Positions 40,725 through 49,069 of a stretch of 64,000 nt of DNA are shown in pieces. Made by a program: the position numbers and the translations under genes. Origin of the DNA: Mangrovimicrobium sp033283325 (GTDB taxonomy: Bacteria; Pseudomonadota; Gammaproteobacteria; Pseudomonadales; Halieaceae). Numbering within the stretch: the first letter of the stretch is position 1; each line of letters opens with the position of its first letter. The DNA is taken from positions 579,792 to 643,791 of the forward strand of contig JAWMQO010000002.1 in NCBI GenBank assembly GCA_033283325.1, written 5' to 3'. The notes beneath the pieces were generated by a model. The model was given only the letters and a program-made list of their open reading frames with translations, searched no databases and had not been told where the DNA came from.

Positions 40725-41792
40725 TCAAAGCGACTGATACAGTTCCAGAACCTGTTGGTTGATCGTGTCGTGGTCGATGTGTGATTTCACGAACGCGATG
40801 CCCCGCCGCCCCAGGTCCAGGCGCAGGTCGGGCTGGCTGATCAATTCTTCCAGGTGTTCCGCGATCTGGTCGAGCGTGGTGTTGTAGACCGGGCAATCGG
40901 GAAAGTGCTCGGCCATGACATCCGGCAGCACATAGCTCACCACAGGCTTGCCAAGCCCCATGCCCTCGAAGGCGAGCGTGCCGATCCCGCCAATCAGGAA
41001 CTGGTCGACGATAATATCCGCCTCCCGGTAAATCTTCTGCGCCTCCTGGTTAGGCATCCCTGAAACTTCCCGGTATTCGAACTCAACACCGAGGGCCCTG
41101 AGCTCTGCGATAGCCCGTTCCACGTAGATCGTACCCTTGATGTTGCGCTCGGAGGGTGCGTGTACGACCAGGGGCCTCTTGTTGGTGTGCAGGCTCTGTG
41201 GATCCGGGCAGATGGAAGTGTCGAAGCCGATATTGTGGACCCAGCAGTGGGTTACCAGCTTTTCAGTTGGAACGAGTCCCTGGGTAAATGCGACAAGGTT
41301 ACGCACGGCGATAATCTTGTGACACCAGATACCCTGCCAGCGCATCTTGCATCGCTTTGTCCAATCCAGTGCTGGCCGGTTAAGGCCCAGGTTGAGCAAA
41401 TGGACATAGGGATTTCGCGTGCGCTCGACACTGATCAGGCGAATGTCGGAGCCACAGTAGGTCATCACTATTTTTTTTCGAAACAGCCGGAGCAAGGGGA
41501 GGTCCAGGCCGAATGGAAGCAGCGTCTTGCCGAAATAGAAATTGAAATGGGAGTAGTGCAGCAGGCAAATTGGGAACCAGAACAATTGCGTCACCACAAC
41601 CTTGAGCAGGAAGAAGGGAGCGCGGATATCAAAATTCAGGTCGTAATTGCGGAATGGGCCGGAGTCGTGGAGGGTGACAAAATCGGACTTGTAACCCTGC
41701 TTTTTCTGGTACGCAGCCAGGAACCCACCTATTCCGACAATGTTGACCGGGCCGTGATAGATGGACGTTTTGCGTGGTTTCACCTGCGTCAC
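40725..41792 (-). CDS. Glycosyltransferase family 1/4-like protein
   Basis: About 355 residues. The C-terminal half has a GT-B nucleotide-sugar domain: VVHAPSERNIKGT, ADIIVDQFLIGGIGTLAFEGMGLGKPVVSY (in pieces), with the conserved Glu. The N-terminal half has hydrophobic patches (LLKVVVTQLFWFPICLL) that suggest membrane association. The start is GTG 41792 overlapping the FemAB-like gene's TGA, or GTG 41783, which has GGGGTGA in front; a longer frame starting at 42014 is read inside the neighbour. It transfers a sugar during polysaccharide assembly; donor and acceptor unknown. Confidence 0.8.
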   Translation of the reverse strand: MTQVKPRKTSIYHGPVNIVGIGGFLAAYQKKQGYKSDFVTLHDSGPFRNYDLNFDIRAPFFLLKVVVTQLFWFPICLLHYSHFNFYFGKTLLPFGLDLPLLRLFRKKIVMTYCGSDIRLISVERTRNPYVHLLNLGLNRPALDWTKRCKMRWQGIWCHKIIAVRNLVAFTQGLVPTEKLVTHCWVHNIGFDTSICPDPQSLHTNKRPLVVHAPSERNIKGTIYVERAIAELRALGVEFEYREVSGMPNQEAQKIYREADIIVDQFLIGGIGTLAFEGMGLGKPVVSYVLPDVMAEHFPDCPVYNTTLDQIAEHLEELISQPDLRLDLGRRGIAFVKSHIDHDTINQQVLELYQSL

Positions 41793-42835
41793 CCCGGGCG
41801 TAGCTCGGAAAATGGTACCGCGTAGAAGTAATCGTAGTGCTCCTGGAAGAAGGCGGCATCGTGATCGAGCAGGCCCTCTCTCTTGGCAAAAATGTGGTAC
41901 TTGTATGGCAATTCCACCGTTCCCCATTTTTTCTTGAATTTGTAGACCCCCTGCTGGCTCGCCTGGGTTCCACCCCAATTCCAGCGCCGATAGCCGCTGT
42001 CGATGGCATCGCACATCGCCTGGAAAATCAGCAGGGAAGGAGCCTCGAGGTTGCGGTGGGCTTTGAGGGTTGCCGGCGTGTAGTACTCGACGGTGTCCTT
42101 GAAGTAAAAGACGAGCAGTGCCGCAACCAGTTCTGAATCGAGTCGGGCAGTGTAAAGCTGGTAGTTTTCCCCGGCGTTAAAAAAATCCGGCAGGAGCGTG
42201 AAGAACTCGTCGGGCTTTGCCTTGACGCCGATGTCTTGCATGTTCCCCTGGTGTAGTCGGCAGAGCTCACCCAGCGCCTGGTTTTCGATGGCGACTGTCA
42301 AGCCGGCGCGTTGGGCCTTGCGCACGTCCCGGCGCGCCGGGGAGCTGAACGAGGCCAACAGGACGTCGTGAGCATGGGCGCTGCTGGGTGGCAGTTCTGT
42401 AACCATGCCAATTCGATGGTCCTCAAACCGCCGCCCAGGAAGTCCGGGCGGCTCCTCGCCTGGTGCGGCCCATAAACTCGGGATGATGGTCGTGCTGACC
42501 ACGGCCGGTTCGTCATGCTGCTCGCGCACGCATGCCGACAGCAGCGTCCCGGCCGCCGCATCTTTACTGAGGATTCCGCCGTGACTGCCAAAAAATGGCG
42601 AAGAATTGATGACCACGCCCGCGGGGCCCTCCTTGTAAGACAGTGCTATCGCAGCGGACACGCACTCTCCTTCCCGGACCGCGAATACACGAGTACTGAA
42701 ATTTCCCAGTCTCGCGGCGAACCTGCAATAGGCCTCGCTGTGATACAGCATGGACTGCTGGTTCTCCAGCAGGAATTTCCCGTACGCCTCGCGATCCCCG
42801 GCTATCGAAAAGTCGAGTTCACAAATCTCGCTCAT
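41789..42835 (-). CDS. FemAB/GNAT-fold acyltransferase
   Basis: A 348-residue protein of the FemAB-like GNAT group. Its second acetyltransferase-like half is recognised by RLDSELVAALLVFYFKDTVEYY, AHRNLEAPSLLIFQAM and YRRWNWGGTQAS followed by the VYKFKKKWG segment. Such proteins attach amino acids or acyl groups to peptidoglycan precursors or to amino sugars of surface glycans. Here it sits between a glycosyltransferase and a sulfotransferase gene (both overlap by 4 bp), so acylation of an amino sugar in the same glycan is the best guess. Confidence 0.82.
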   Translation of the reverse strand: MSEICELDFSIAGDREAYGKFLLENQQSMLYHSEAYCRFAARLGNFSTRVFAVREGECVSAAIALSYKEGPAGVVINSSPFFGSHGGILSKDAAAGTLLSACVREQHDEPAVVSTTIIPSLWAAPGEEPPGLPGRRFEDHRIGMVTELPPSSAHAHDVLLASFSSPARRDVRKAQRAGLTVAIENQALGELCRLHQGNMQDIGVKAKPDEFFTLLPDFFNAGENYQLYTARLDSELVAALLVFYFKDTVEYYTPATLKAHRNLEAPSLLIFQAMCDAIDSGYRRWNWGGTQASQQGVYKFKKKWGTVELPYKYHIFAKREGLLDHDAAFFQEHYDYFYAVPFSELRPG

Positions 42836-43869
42836 GCCGGGCCGCTGGATGGAGGCTGGTCTCCGGCGTCGGACGCAAGGCTGTAATTGCGTTCAAGCGC
42901 CCTGATCAATTGCTTCCAGTCGTTGTCGTCAACGCGCTTTGAGTCCCTTGAACTCAAGGTATCAGGTAGTCTCTGCAGGTTCAGGTCGGGTAGTTCGAAT
43001 TGCTCGGAAAGCGCCCGGTAGACATCTTCTACCAGGCTCGCGGGGTGATTGCGCACAGATTCGAGATCGGCGACTACAAGGCGTTTGTCGGGGAGAGCAC
43101 TGAGACCACGGGTGATTTCCTGCTCGGAATAATAGATTTGGCCGGCAATCTGTTCGGACCAGTGGAGGTCTTTCAGTTCCGCGTAATTCGGCGGCCTGAT
43201 AGACCACCAGCTGTTTCTGTCTCCATAGCGCCGTAACCTGCTGGAGAGGAGTGACTGGGCGCAGAATTCGTGGTCTCTCCGACAATATACGAAAACCGCA
43301 TCCGGAAAGATGTCGTGCAACATTGGAATATGGAAATCGCACCAGGTCGGGTTCTTGAACACCAGGGGACGCCCCATAAAGCACGCCAGTTCGTTAACTG
43401 ATTGCCTGAGCCCTGTCCGGTCGAAATTCTCTGCCAGGGCCCGGGGCAGCATGTGAGTGTCCTGCCCCAGTTCGAACCAGCGGTTCCAGAAGTAGCCGAA
43501 TTCATGCGGCTCTGTCAGGCCTTCTGTCGCGCCATGGGTCGAATCGAAAGTGGAGACAAAATCCTCCTGTGAAAAGCCGAGACTTCTTTCAACCATTGCG
43601 CCGAGGACTGGAGCCATCCAGAAATTGGCAATAATATTGCTGATATAGGAGAACGCGCTGACCGATGCGAGCAACTGGCCTGCCAGGGTAGTTCCGCAGT
43701 GAGGCAGGCCAACTATAAAGATTTTGGGAGGGGGGCGGTGCGCATTCGAGGCCGATGGAAAGGCCTGGAGATCTATAGAGGCTATGCAGGCGTTAAGTTG
43801 CGCCCTGAGCTCTTCCATTGCCGGTAGCTTGGCTAAAGCGGGAGTTCTTTCAGGTTCGATAATCGGCAT
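42832..43869 (-). CDS. Sulfotransferase family protein
   Basis: A 345-residue protein with both PAPS-binding elements of sulfotransferases: the 5' phosphosulfate loop IVGLPHCGTTLAGQLL (about 53-68; Cys replaces the common Ser) and the 3' phosphate motif VFVYCRRDHEFCAQSLL (about 193-209). It should transfer sulfate from PAPS to a hydroxyl of the locus glycan or another carbohydrate. It is first in a three-gene leftward operon (sulfotransferase, FemAB-like, glycosyltransferase) with 4-bp overlaps, divergent from the flippase gene. Sulfation of surface glycans is fairly common in marine bacteria. Confidence 0.85.
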   Translation of the reverse strand: MPIIEPERTPALAKLPAMEELRAQLNACIASIDLQAFPSASNAHRPPPKIFIVGLPHCGTTLAGQLLASVSAFSYISNIIANFWMAPVLGAMVERSLGFSQEDFVSTFDSTHGATEGLTEPHEFGYFWNRWFELGQDTHMLPRALAENFDRTGLRQSVNELACFMGRPLVFKNPTWCDFHIPMLHDIFPDAVFVYCRRDHEFCAQSLLSSRLRRYGDRNSWWSIRPPNYAELKDLHWSEQIAGQIYYSEQEITRGLSALPDKRLVVADLESVRNHPASLVEDVYRALSEQFELPDLNLQRLPDTLSSRDSKRVDDNDWKQLIRALERNYSLASDAGDQPPSSGPA

Positions 43870-44055
43870 CGGATGTCAGGCAACGAGCCTGTAGTATGTG
43901 ACTGTTATCAGCAATTTCGCTACCCATTGACGCGCGTCTATTATAGCCTTGACCCCAAGTGGCGACCAGAGCCAGTCGGTTGTCGCAGCCTTTTTTAGTG
44001 CTTTTTCGAGAATAATCCGGCGCTAGCCGCGCGAACATCGAACACTGGTCGGCCG

Positions 44056-45510
44056 ATGGCAGGTATTTACAACACCCTTTTGAGAACCAGTGTGGTGTAT
44101 ACGCTGACCGCGGCATTGACCAGCGGCCTTTCCCTGATACTCCTCCCGCTTTACACCCGCGTGCTTTCTCCCGGGGACTATGGCTCCCTGGACCTGATGA
44201 TCTTATTCGCCAACCTCGCCAATCTCGTGATCGCCCTGGAGGTCATCCAGGGGATGGGGCGGTATTACACCCAGGAGACGAATCCCGAGCACAGGCGATC
44301 GTATGCAGGCACCGCCCTGGTATTTACCCTGTTATGCCACGCGCTTTTTTTTCTTTGCATGTTTTTTTTCGCGCCCCACCTCGCGCCCCTGATACTGGGG
44401 CAGGATGGGCTGGTCCCGGAGTTCCGGACGGGCGCGCTTTTCATCGTAGTTAATTCTCTCTACCTCGTTGCGCAGGCTGTCCTGCGCTGGCAGTTCAGGG
44501 CGCGTGGCTACGCCCTGGTGTCTCTCGTCTACGCAACTGTTACCGGCTTCGCATCTCTCGCATTTGCTTTCGTTTTCGATCTCGGCCTGTCCGGGTTTCT
44601 ATGGGGAATGGTTGCAGGGGCAGGCGCAGGGCTGGTGTCGGCGTTGCGCTTGCTGCGTGGTGAAATCCGCTACGGCCTGGATCTGTACAGCCTGGCTGAG
44701 ATGCTGCGATTCTCGGTGCTGTTGGTGCCTTCCAGTCTGTCCGTCTTTTTTGGCGCGTACATCGATCGCTTGATGATCAGCGCATTTCTCGGAACCGAGC
44801 AGGTAGGTGTGTTTGCGGTTGGCTACCGTGTCGCCAGTCTCCTGATGTTCGCTGTCATCGGAATCCGTGGCTCGCTGACACCGCTGGTGTACACGCACAG
44901 CGACAGTCCCGATACGCCCGACCAACTGGCCGTAATATTCCGCGTATTCATTGCAGCGTCTATCGTGTTTTACGCCCTGCTCGGCTTGTTTTCGGCAGAT
45001 ATCATCGGGCTTTTGAGTACGGATGAGTATCGCGGGGCGGCGAGAGTCGTCGTGCTGCTGGCGCCCGCACTGCTGCTCTCGCAGATGTACATCTTTGCCC
45101 CCGGCATGGGAATAAGGAAGCGAGCCGGAATCATCGCGACCCTGAATTTTGTCGGAATGTCGTTCAACGCCGCCCTGAACTACCTGCTGATTCCGCGCTT
45201 TGGAGTGGAGGGCGCTGCCGCTGCGACGCTGCTGGGCTACACCCTGGCGTTTGCCTTGTTTATGTACTCAAGTCAGCGCCTGTACCCGGTTCCGCACCAG
45301 TGGAAAAACATCTCGCTGATAAGCCTGCTCGCATTCGCGAGCGTTACATTATTCAGTCGGCTTGAGCTGGATTTTGTCTTCCGGATTGCTCTCAATCTTT
45401 TGGTGGTGGCCGGACTCTGCCTCGCCTGTATCAAGGCCCGTCTCGTAAGTCTATCGGAGATCGGCTCCCTCAGGAGCATCCGTGCGATGCCATCGCGCAA
45501 AAGTGTATGA
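44056..45510 (+). CDS. Wzx-type polysaccharide flippase
   Basis: A 484-residue integral membrane protein with about 12-14 hydrophobic helices throughout, starting LLRTSVVYTLTAALTSGLSL and LPLYTRVLSPGDYGSLDLM, the MATE-like Wzx/polysaccharide exporter pattern. It moves lipid-linked repeat units across the inner membrane. No Wzy polymerase or chain-length regulator is seen in the locus, so they must lie elsewhere or another export route is used. It is the only rightward gene between 40676 and 47857. Confidence 0.9.
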   Translation: MAGIYNTLLRTSVVYTLTAALTSGLSLILLPLYTRVLSPGDYGSLDLMILFANLANLVIALEVIQGMGRYYTQETNPEHRRSYAGTALVFTLLCHALFFLCMFFFAPHLAPLILGQDGLVPEFRTGALFIVVNSLYLVAQAVLRWQFRARGYALVSLVYATVTGFASLAFAFVFDLGLSGFLWGMVAGAGAGLVSALRLLRGEIRYGLDLYSLAEMLRFSVLLVPSSLSVFFGAYIDRLMISAFLGTEQVGVFAVGYRVASLLMFAVIGIRGSLTPLVYTHSDSPDTPDQLAVIFRVFIAASIVFYALLGLFSADIIGLLSTDEYRGAARVVVLLAPALLLSQMYIFAPGMGIRKRAGIIATLNFVGMSFNAALNYLLIPRFGVEGAAAATLLGYTLAFALFMYSSQRLYPVPHQWKNISLISLLAFASVTLFSRLELDFVFRIALNLLVVAGLCLACIKARLVSLSEIGSLRSIRAMPSRKSV

Positions 45511-45525
45511 ACTGTTGTAGCCGGC

Positions 45526-46422
45526 TCAGGTGTTTGTGACGCGGCGCGCAAACAGGTTTTTGCGCTGGGTCAAAAGCTGGGGCTGCTTATCTGGCCGGCC
45601 GTCCTTATCCAGAGCGAACACTTCCCAGCCGTGTGAAGCGAAGTAATCGATGAAGTCCGACAGTGCGCTGCTCGGCCAGCGTTCAAAAAAGACCAGTTTG
45701 AGCGAATCGCTCGAAAGCAGTTTGTTCGCGCCCTTTAGCGCTGCCAGATCGTAGCCTTCCAGGTCGGTTTTAAGGAATGCCACAGGTGGGTTGTTCATGG
45801 ACTCGAGTAGGGAATCCAGGGTCACCATCTGCACCTTGATCGTGTTCCCGGACTGGGCGCCATCGCTGATCTGGTTCTGGCAACTGGTGCCGCTATCGTC
45901 GGGAAACTCTACCTCGCACTCTGTCTCGCCCACGGCGCATTGCCTGATATTAAAGTTTTCCAGAGGCAGTCCGTTCAACTCGAGATTTTCCCTTGCACGC
46001 GACACGCAGTTGGGATTGGCATCCAGTAGCAGGCCGCCACTGACGATGTCCGCCAGGGCCAGCGTCCGGTTGCCCACGTTGCACCCGGCATCGACGATAA
46101 AATCGCCCGCCGCGAGTGATTCGCGAATAAACTTCGTCTCCAGATAGTCGACGTTCTGGTTGAACAGATAGGCGACGCCCGAGTCGGAGTCCGGGTGAAC
46201 CCTGGACTTCATTCCGTTGTCCAGGGTGACCTGGACTACCTCGCCGCGAGGTTTCTGGACGAGAAACCACTTCATGTAATTGTTCAGGAATTTGAGGCGC
46301 TGACCCTTGTTGCGTGGCTCCAGAAGTACCCGGAAGAGCAGCTGGTAGGAATGAAAGACCACCGGGTTTTTCCCCAGACTCTGTTTGATGACTCTGGCTC
46401 TGTTGCGCCATTGCATGACCAT
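45526..46422 (-). CDS. FkbM family methyltransferase
   Basis: A 298-residue SAM-dependent methyltransferase. The SAM motif is IVDAGCNVGNRTLALAD (about 115-131), followed by the FkbM-specific acidic VAFLKTDLEGYDLAAL. FkbM enzymes O-methylate sugars or small metabolites; within a polysaccharide locus an O-methylation of a glycan residue is likely. It is 2 bp downstream of the glycosyltransferase gene and convergent with the flippase gene (15 bp between stops). Confidence 0.88.
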   Translation of the reverse strand: MVMQWRNRARVIKQSLGKNPVVFHSYQLLFRVLLEPRNKGQRLKFLNNYMKWFLVQKPRGEVVQVTLDNGMKSRVHPDSDSGVAYLFNQNVDYLETKFIRESLAAGDFIVDAGCNVGNRTLALADIVSGGLLLDANPNCVSRARENLELNGLPLENFNIRQCAVGETECEVEFPDDSGTSCQNQISDGAQSGNTIKVQMVTLDSLLESMNNPPVAFLKTDLEGYDLAALKGANKLLSSDSLKLVFFERWPSSALSDFIDYFASHGWEVFALDKDGRPDKQPQLLTQRKNLFARRVTNT

Positions 46423-46424
46423 AA

Positions 46425-47636
46425 TTAAATTACCTTGTGCATCGCGGCATTGAATTCATGCGCGGGAGCGGGCGCGACGGACAGTTCGGGCGCCAGGATT
46501 GCGCCTATTCTCCGTGCGCGGGCGGACCAGCTGTGTTGCTGGTGAACCACGCTGATGTTGTCGCGAAAGCTGGCAATTTGCTCATGAAATTCGCGGGATT
46601 TTACCAGTGGAGCTATCGCTTCCGGATTTTCAACCACCCAGCCAGACCTGTCCTGCTCAAGTTGCCAGGCGAGCGCTTTCTGATAGCTGCAGCAGATTAC
46701 CGGGAGCCCGTGGCCGATGCTCTCAGCGTATTTCACCGGTACTGCAAAATCCCAGTACTCGTGCCTGTCGACGGCCAGCAGGAAGGCATCGGATTGCTGA
46801 TAAAGGCTTTGCAGGGAGTCTCCCGCCTCGTGGTGGATGCTGACGTTGTCACCGATAAACTCCCGCAGATCGGCAGCATAGCGCTCCCACTCGTCCTTGC
46901 GGCAGCATAGCGCAAGTCGTATACCGGGTTGATTCCTTATCGCCGAAAGCGCAAGTTTCATGGAGTACACTGGCGCCTGCAGGCCGCCCACGTAAAGCAG
47001 GTTTACGCAGTCCTGGTCGGGAGGCGATTGGCGTGGGGGAGGGTGGTCCAGGCTGTGCCCGGGTGGCAGCGGCGCAAAACTTCCCTCTGGCCTGGGTGTC
47101 GGCAGCCAGGAGTTCATCTCCCGGGAGGGAAGAAAAACCATCTCGGCGGCATCGTCAATCAACCACCAGTCCAACCAGTTCAGGCGCATCGCGATTACAG
47201 ACAGGGGCCAGGGAAGCATCTGTTTGAAAAAGGGGAAACGCCAGAGCACGTCCCGGTAAAAATATCCCAGGGTGATGTCAGTGCGCTTGAGCCAGTGCAG
47301 GAAACGAACATGCTGGATGAAGGACATCGGCGTCAAACGCCTTCCCTGCAGCAGGCTTGGCGCATTGGTGTTCTCGGCATAGACGAAATCGATGACAAGC
47401 CCGTTTTCGACCTCGCGCTTCAGTTCCCGAATCAGGGCGGCCCTGTCCTGTGTGCTGCCGGCAATGATGCGGAGATTCGGATAGCTTTTTTTCAGCGCAT
47501 CGCTGATCGCTTTGACCCTGACAGCACTGCCCCGGTTTGCGCTCTCGAGAATGGGGCCAGCGAAATAGAAAACCTGAACCGACGACATATTTGTAGTCGA
47601 TGCGCTCGCCGAATTGCTGGGCGTATGCGTGGGCAA
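46425..47636 (-). CDS. Glycosyltransferase (GT-B fold)
   Basis: A 403-residue glycosyltransferase. The first domain begins VQVFYFAGPILESANRGSAVR and the second has NLLYVGGLQAPVYSMKLALSA and VPVKYAESIGHGLPVICC, the usual donor-binding Glu of GT4-like enzymes. A later in-frame ATG at about codon 17 (MSSVQVFYFAG) may be the true start; the first 16 residues are Ser/Thr/Pro-rich and unlike the family. It forms an operon with the FkbM gene. Donor and acceptor unknown. Confidence 0.82.
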   Translation of the reverse strand: MPTHTPSNSASASTTNMSSVQVFYFAGPILESANRGSAVRVKAISDALKKSYPNLRIIAGSTQDRAALIRELKREVENGLVIDFVYAENTNAPSLLQGRRLTPMSFIQHVRFLHWLKRTDITLGYFYRDVLWRFPFFKQMLPWPLSVIAMRLNWLDWWLIDDAAEMVFLPSREMNSWLPTPRPEGSFAPLPPGHSLDHPPPRQSPPDQDCVNLLYVGGLQAPVYSMKLALSAIRNQPGIRLALCCRKDEWERYAADLREFIGDNVSIHHEAGDSLQSLYQQSDAFLLAVDRHEYWDFAVPVKYAESIGHGLPVICCSYQKALAWQLEQDRSGWVVENPEAIAPLVKSREFHEQIASFRDNISVVHQQHSWSARARRIGAILAPELSVAPAPAHEFNAAMHKVI

Positions 47637-47857
47637 GAGGGCTTTCCTAGGATGCTTTCGTGTTCATTTCTGCATGATAGTGCATCATTGTTGCCATTTT
47701 TACGAGCAGGAACCCGCGGATTCTGCTGAAGTCTGTACGGCTTGTGTGGAGGGAGTGTTACATTATCGCGCGTACTGAGCGAGCCACTGGGCGGAATCAA
47801 TATTTCAATGGAAGAGAGATACCCTGTTACCCCGACTGCACCCTGTGGGGATACCGA

Positions 47858-49069
47858 GTGAGCGCCAGGCTATCCGTCGTGGTGCTCACCTCAACCTATC
47901 CCAGATGGGAGAAGGACACCGAGCCCGCTTTTGTCCACGAACTCAGCAAACGTCTAACAAACGAATACGACGTTCATGTGATAGCCCCTCACTTTCGCGC
48001 CGCCCGTGTGTTCGAGGTGCTCGATGGGGTGAGCGTACATCGCTTTCGCTATTGCATTCCCAGTATGGAACGCCTCGCCTATGAGGGTGGGATGCTATCC
48101 CGGCTGAAGGAGAGTCCCTGGCAGGCACTGATGCTGCCCCTGTTCCTGTCTTCCCAGTTTATCTGCGCGCTGCGCGTCATAATCAAGTACAGGGTTAGTC
48201 TCGTACACGCCCACTGGGTGGTACCGCAGGGCCTGGTAGGCTGGCTACTGAGAATCTTTTCACCCGCTAAAGCCCTTCTCGTGACCTCCCACGGTGGTGA
48301 TGTCTATGGATTGCGCGGTGGTTTGTTGTCGCGGATCAAGCGGGCAATCTATCGCCGGGCGAATGCGGTCACAGTGGTAAGCGAGGCCATGCGCCAGCAG
48401 GTCGAGGCGCAGGTGGCGGGAACCCTGGAGGTAGCTCCCATGGGCGTGGACCTGCGGCACAGGTTCGTAGTGCTGGACGATGCTTCGGGTCGGCAGGGGC
48501 TGGTATTTGTGGGTCGACTGGTTGAGAAAAAAGGGGTTGATGTATTACTGCGCGCCTATGCGCGCCTGTCACCCGAGATGCGCAGCCAGGCGCCCCTGAC
48601 CCTGGTTGGAGATGGTCCACTCAGGGCCGGGCTGGAAGCGCTCGCTGCGGAGCTCGGCATCGAGGCACAAACGCAATTCCTTGGTGCCCTGGCCAATGAC
48701 AGGCTGCCGGCTATCCTGAACCGGCATGCGATCGCCGTTGTGCCTTCCGTCGTGGCCAGCAGCGGGGACCAGGAAGGGCTGGGGCTGGTAACAATTGAAG
48801 CCATGGGTTGTGGCTGTGCAGTGATAGCTTCCGACCTTCCCGCAATTCGCGACGTGGTGGAACACGGGGAAAACGGCCTGCTGGCCGAGGTCGGTAATCC
48901 GGTGGCGCTGGCAGAAGCACTGGAGAGACTGGTTTCGGACGACTCACTCAGGCTCTCCCTGGCCGCTAGAGGCCGGGAACTCGCCCTGGAACGCTTCGAC
49001 TGGTCTATTGCTACAGGGCGTTACCGGAAGCTCTATGAGGCTCTGCTGGAGCATCATCCAGCGCTTTAG
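47858..49069 (+). CDS. Glycosyltransferase family 4 protein
   Basis: A 403-residue GT4 enzyme. VVVLTSTYPRWEKDTEPAF opens the first domain, LLVTSHGGDVYGLRGG and LVFVGRLVEKKGVDVLL lie in the middle, and EGLGLVTIEAMGCGCAVIAS carries the EX7E nucleotide-sugar motif. The start is GTG 47858 with GGGGA about 7 nt upstream; the frame remains open to 47744 but those residues are unlike the family. Its 3' end overlaps dxs tail to tail by 59 bp. Last gene of the polysaccharide locus. Confidence 0.92.
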   Translation: MSARLSVVVLTSTYPRWEKDTEPAFVHELSKRLTNEYDVHVIAPHFRAARVFEVLDGVSVHRFRYCIPSMERLAYEGGMLSRLKESPWQALMLPLFLSSQFICALRVIIKYRVSLVHAHWVVPQGLVGWLLRIFSPAKALLVTSHGGDVYGLRGGLLSRIKRAIYRRANAVTVVSEAMRQQVEAQVAGTLEVAPMGVDLRHRFVVLDDASGRQGLVFVGRLVEKKGVDVLLRAYARLSPEMRSQAPLTLVGDGPLRAGLEALAAELGIEAQTQFLGALANDRLPAILNRHAIAVVPSVVASSGDQEGLGLVTIEAMGCGCAVIASDLPAIRDVVEHGENGLLAEVGNPVALAEALERLVSDDSLRLSLAARGRELALERFDWSIATGRYRKLYEALLEHHPAL

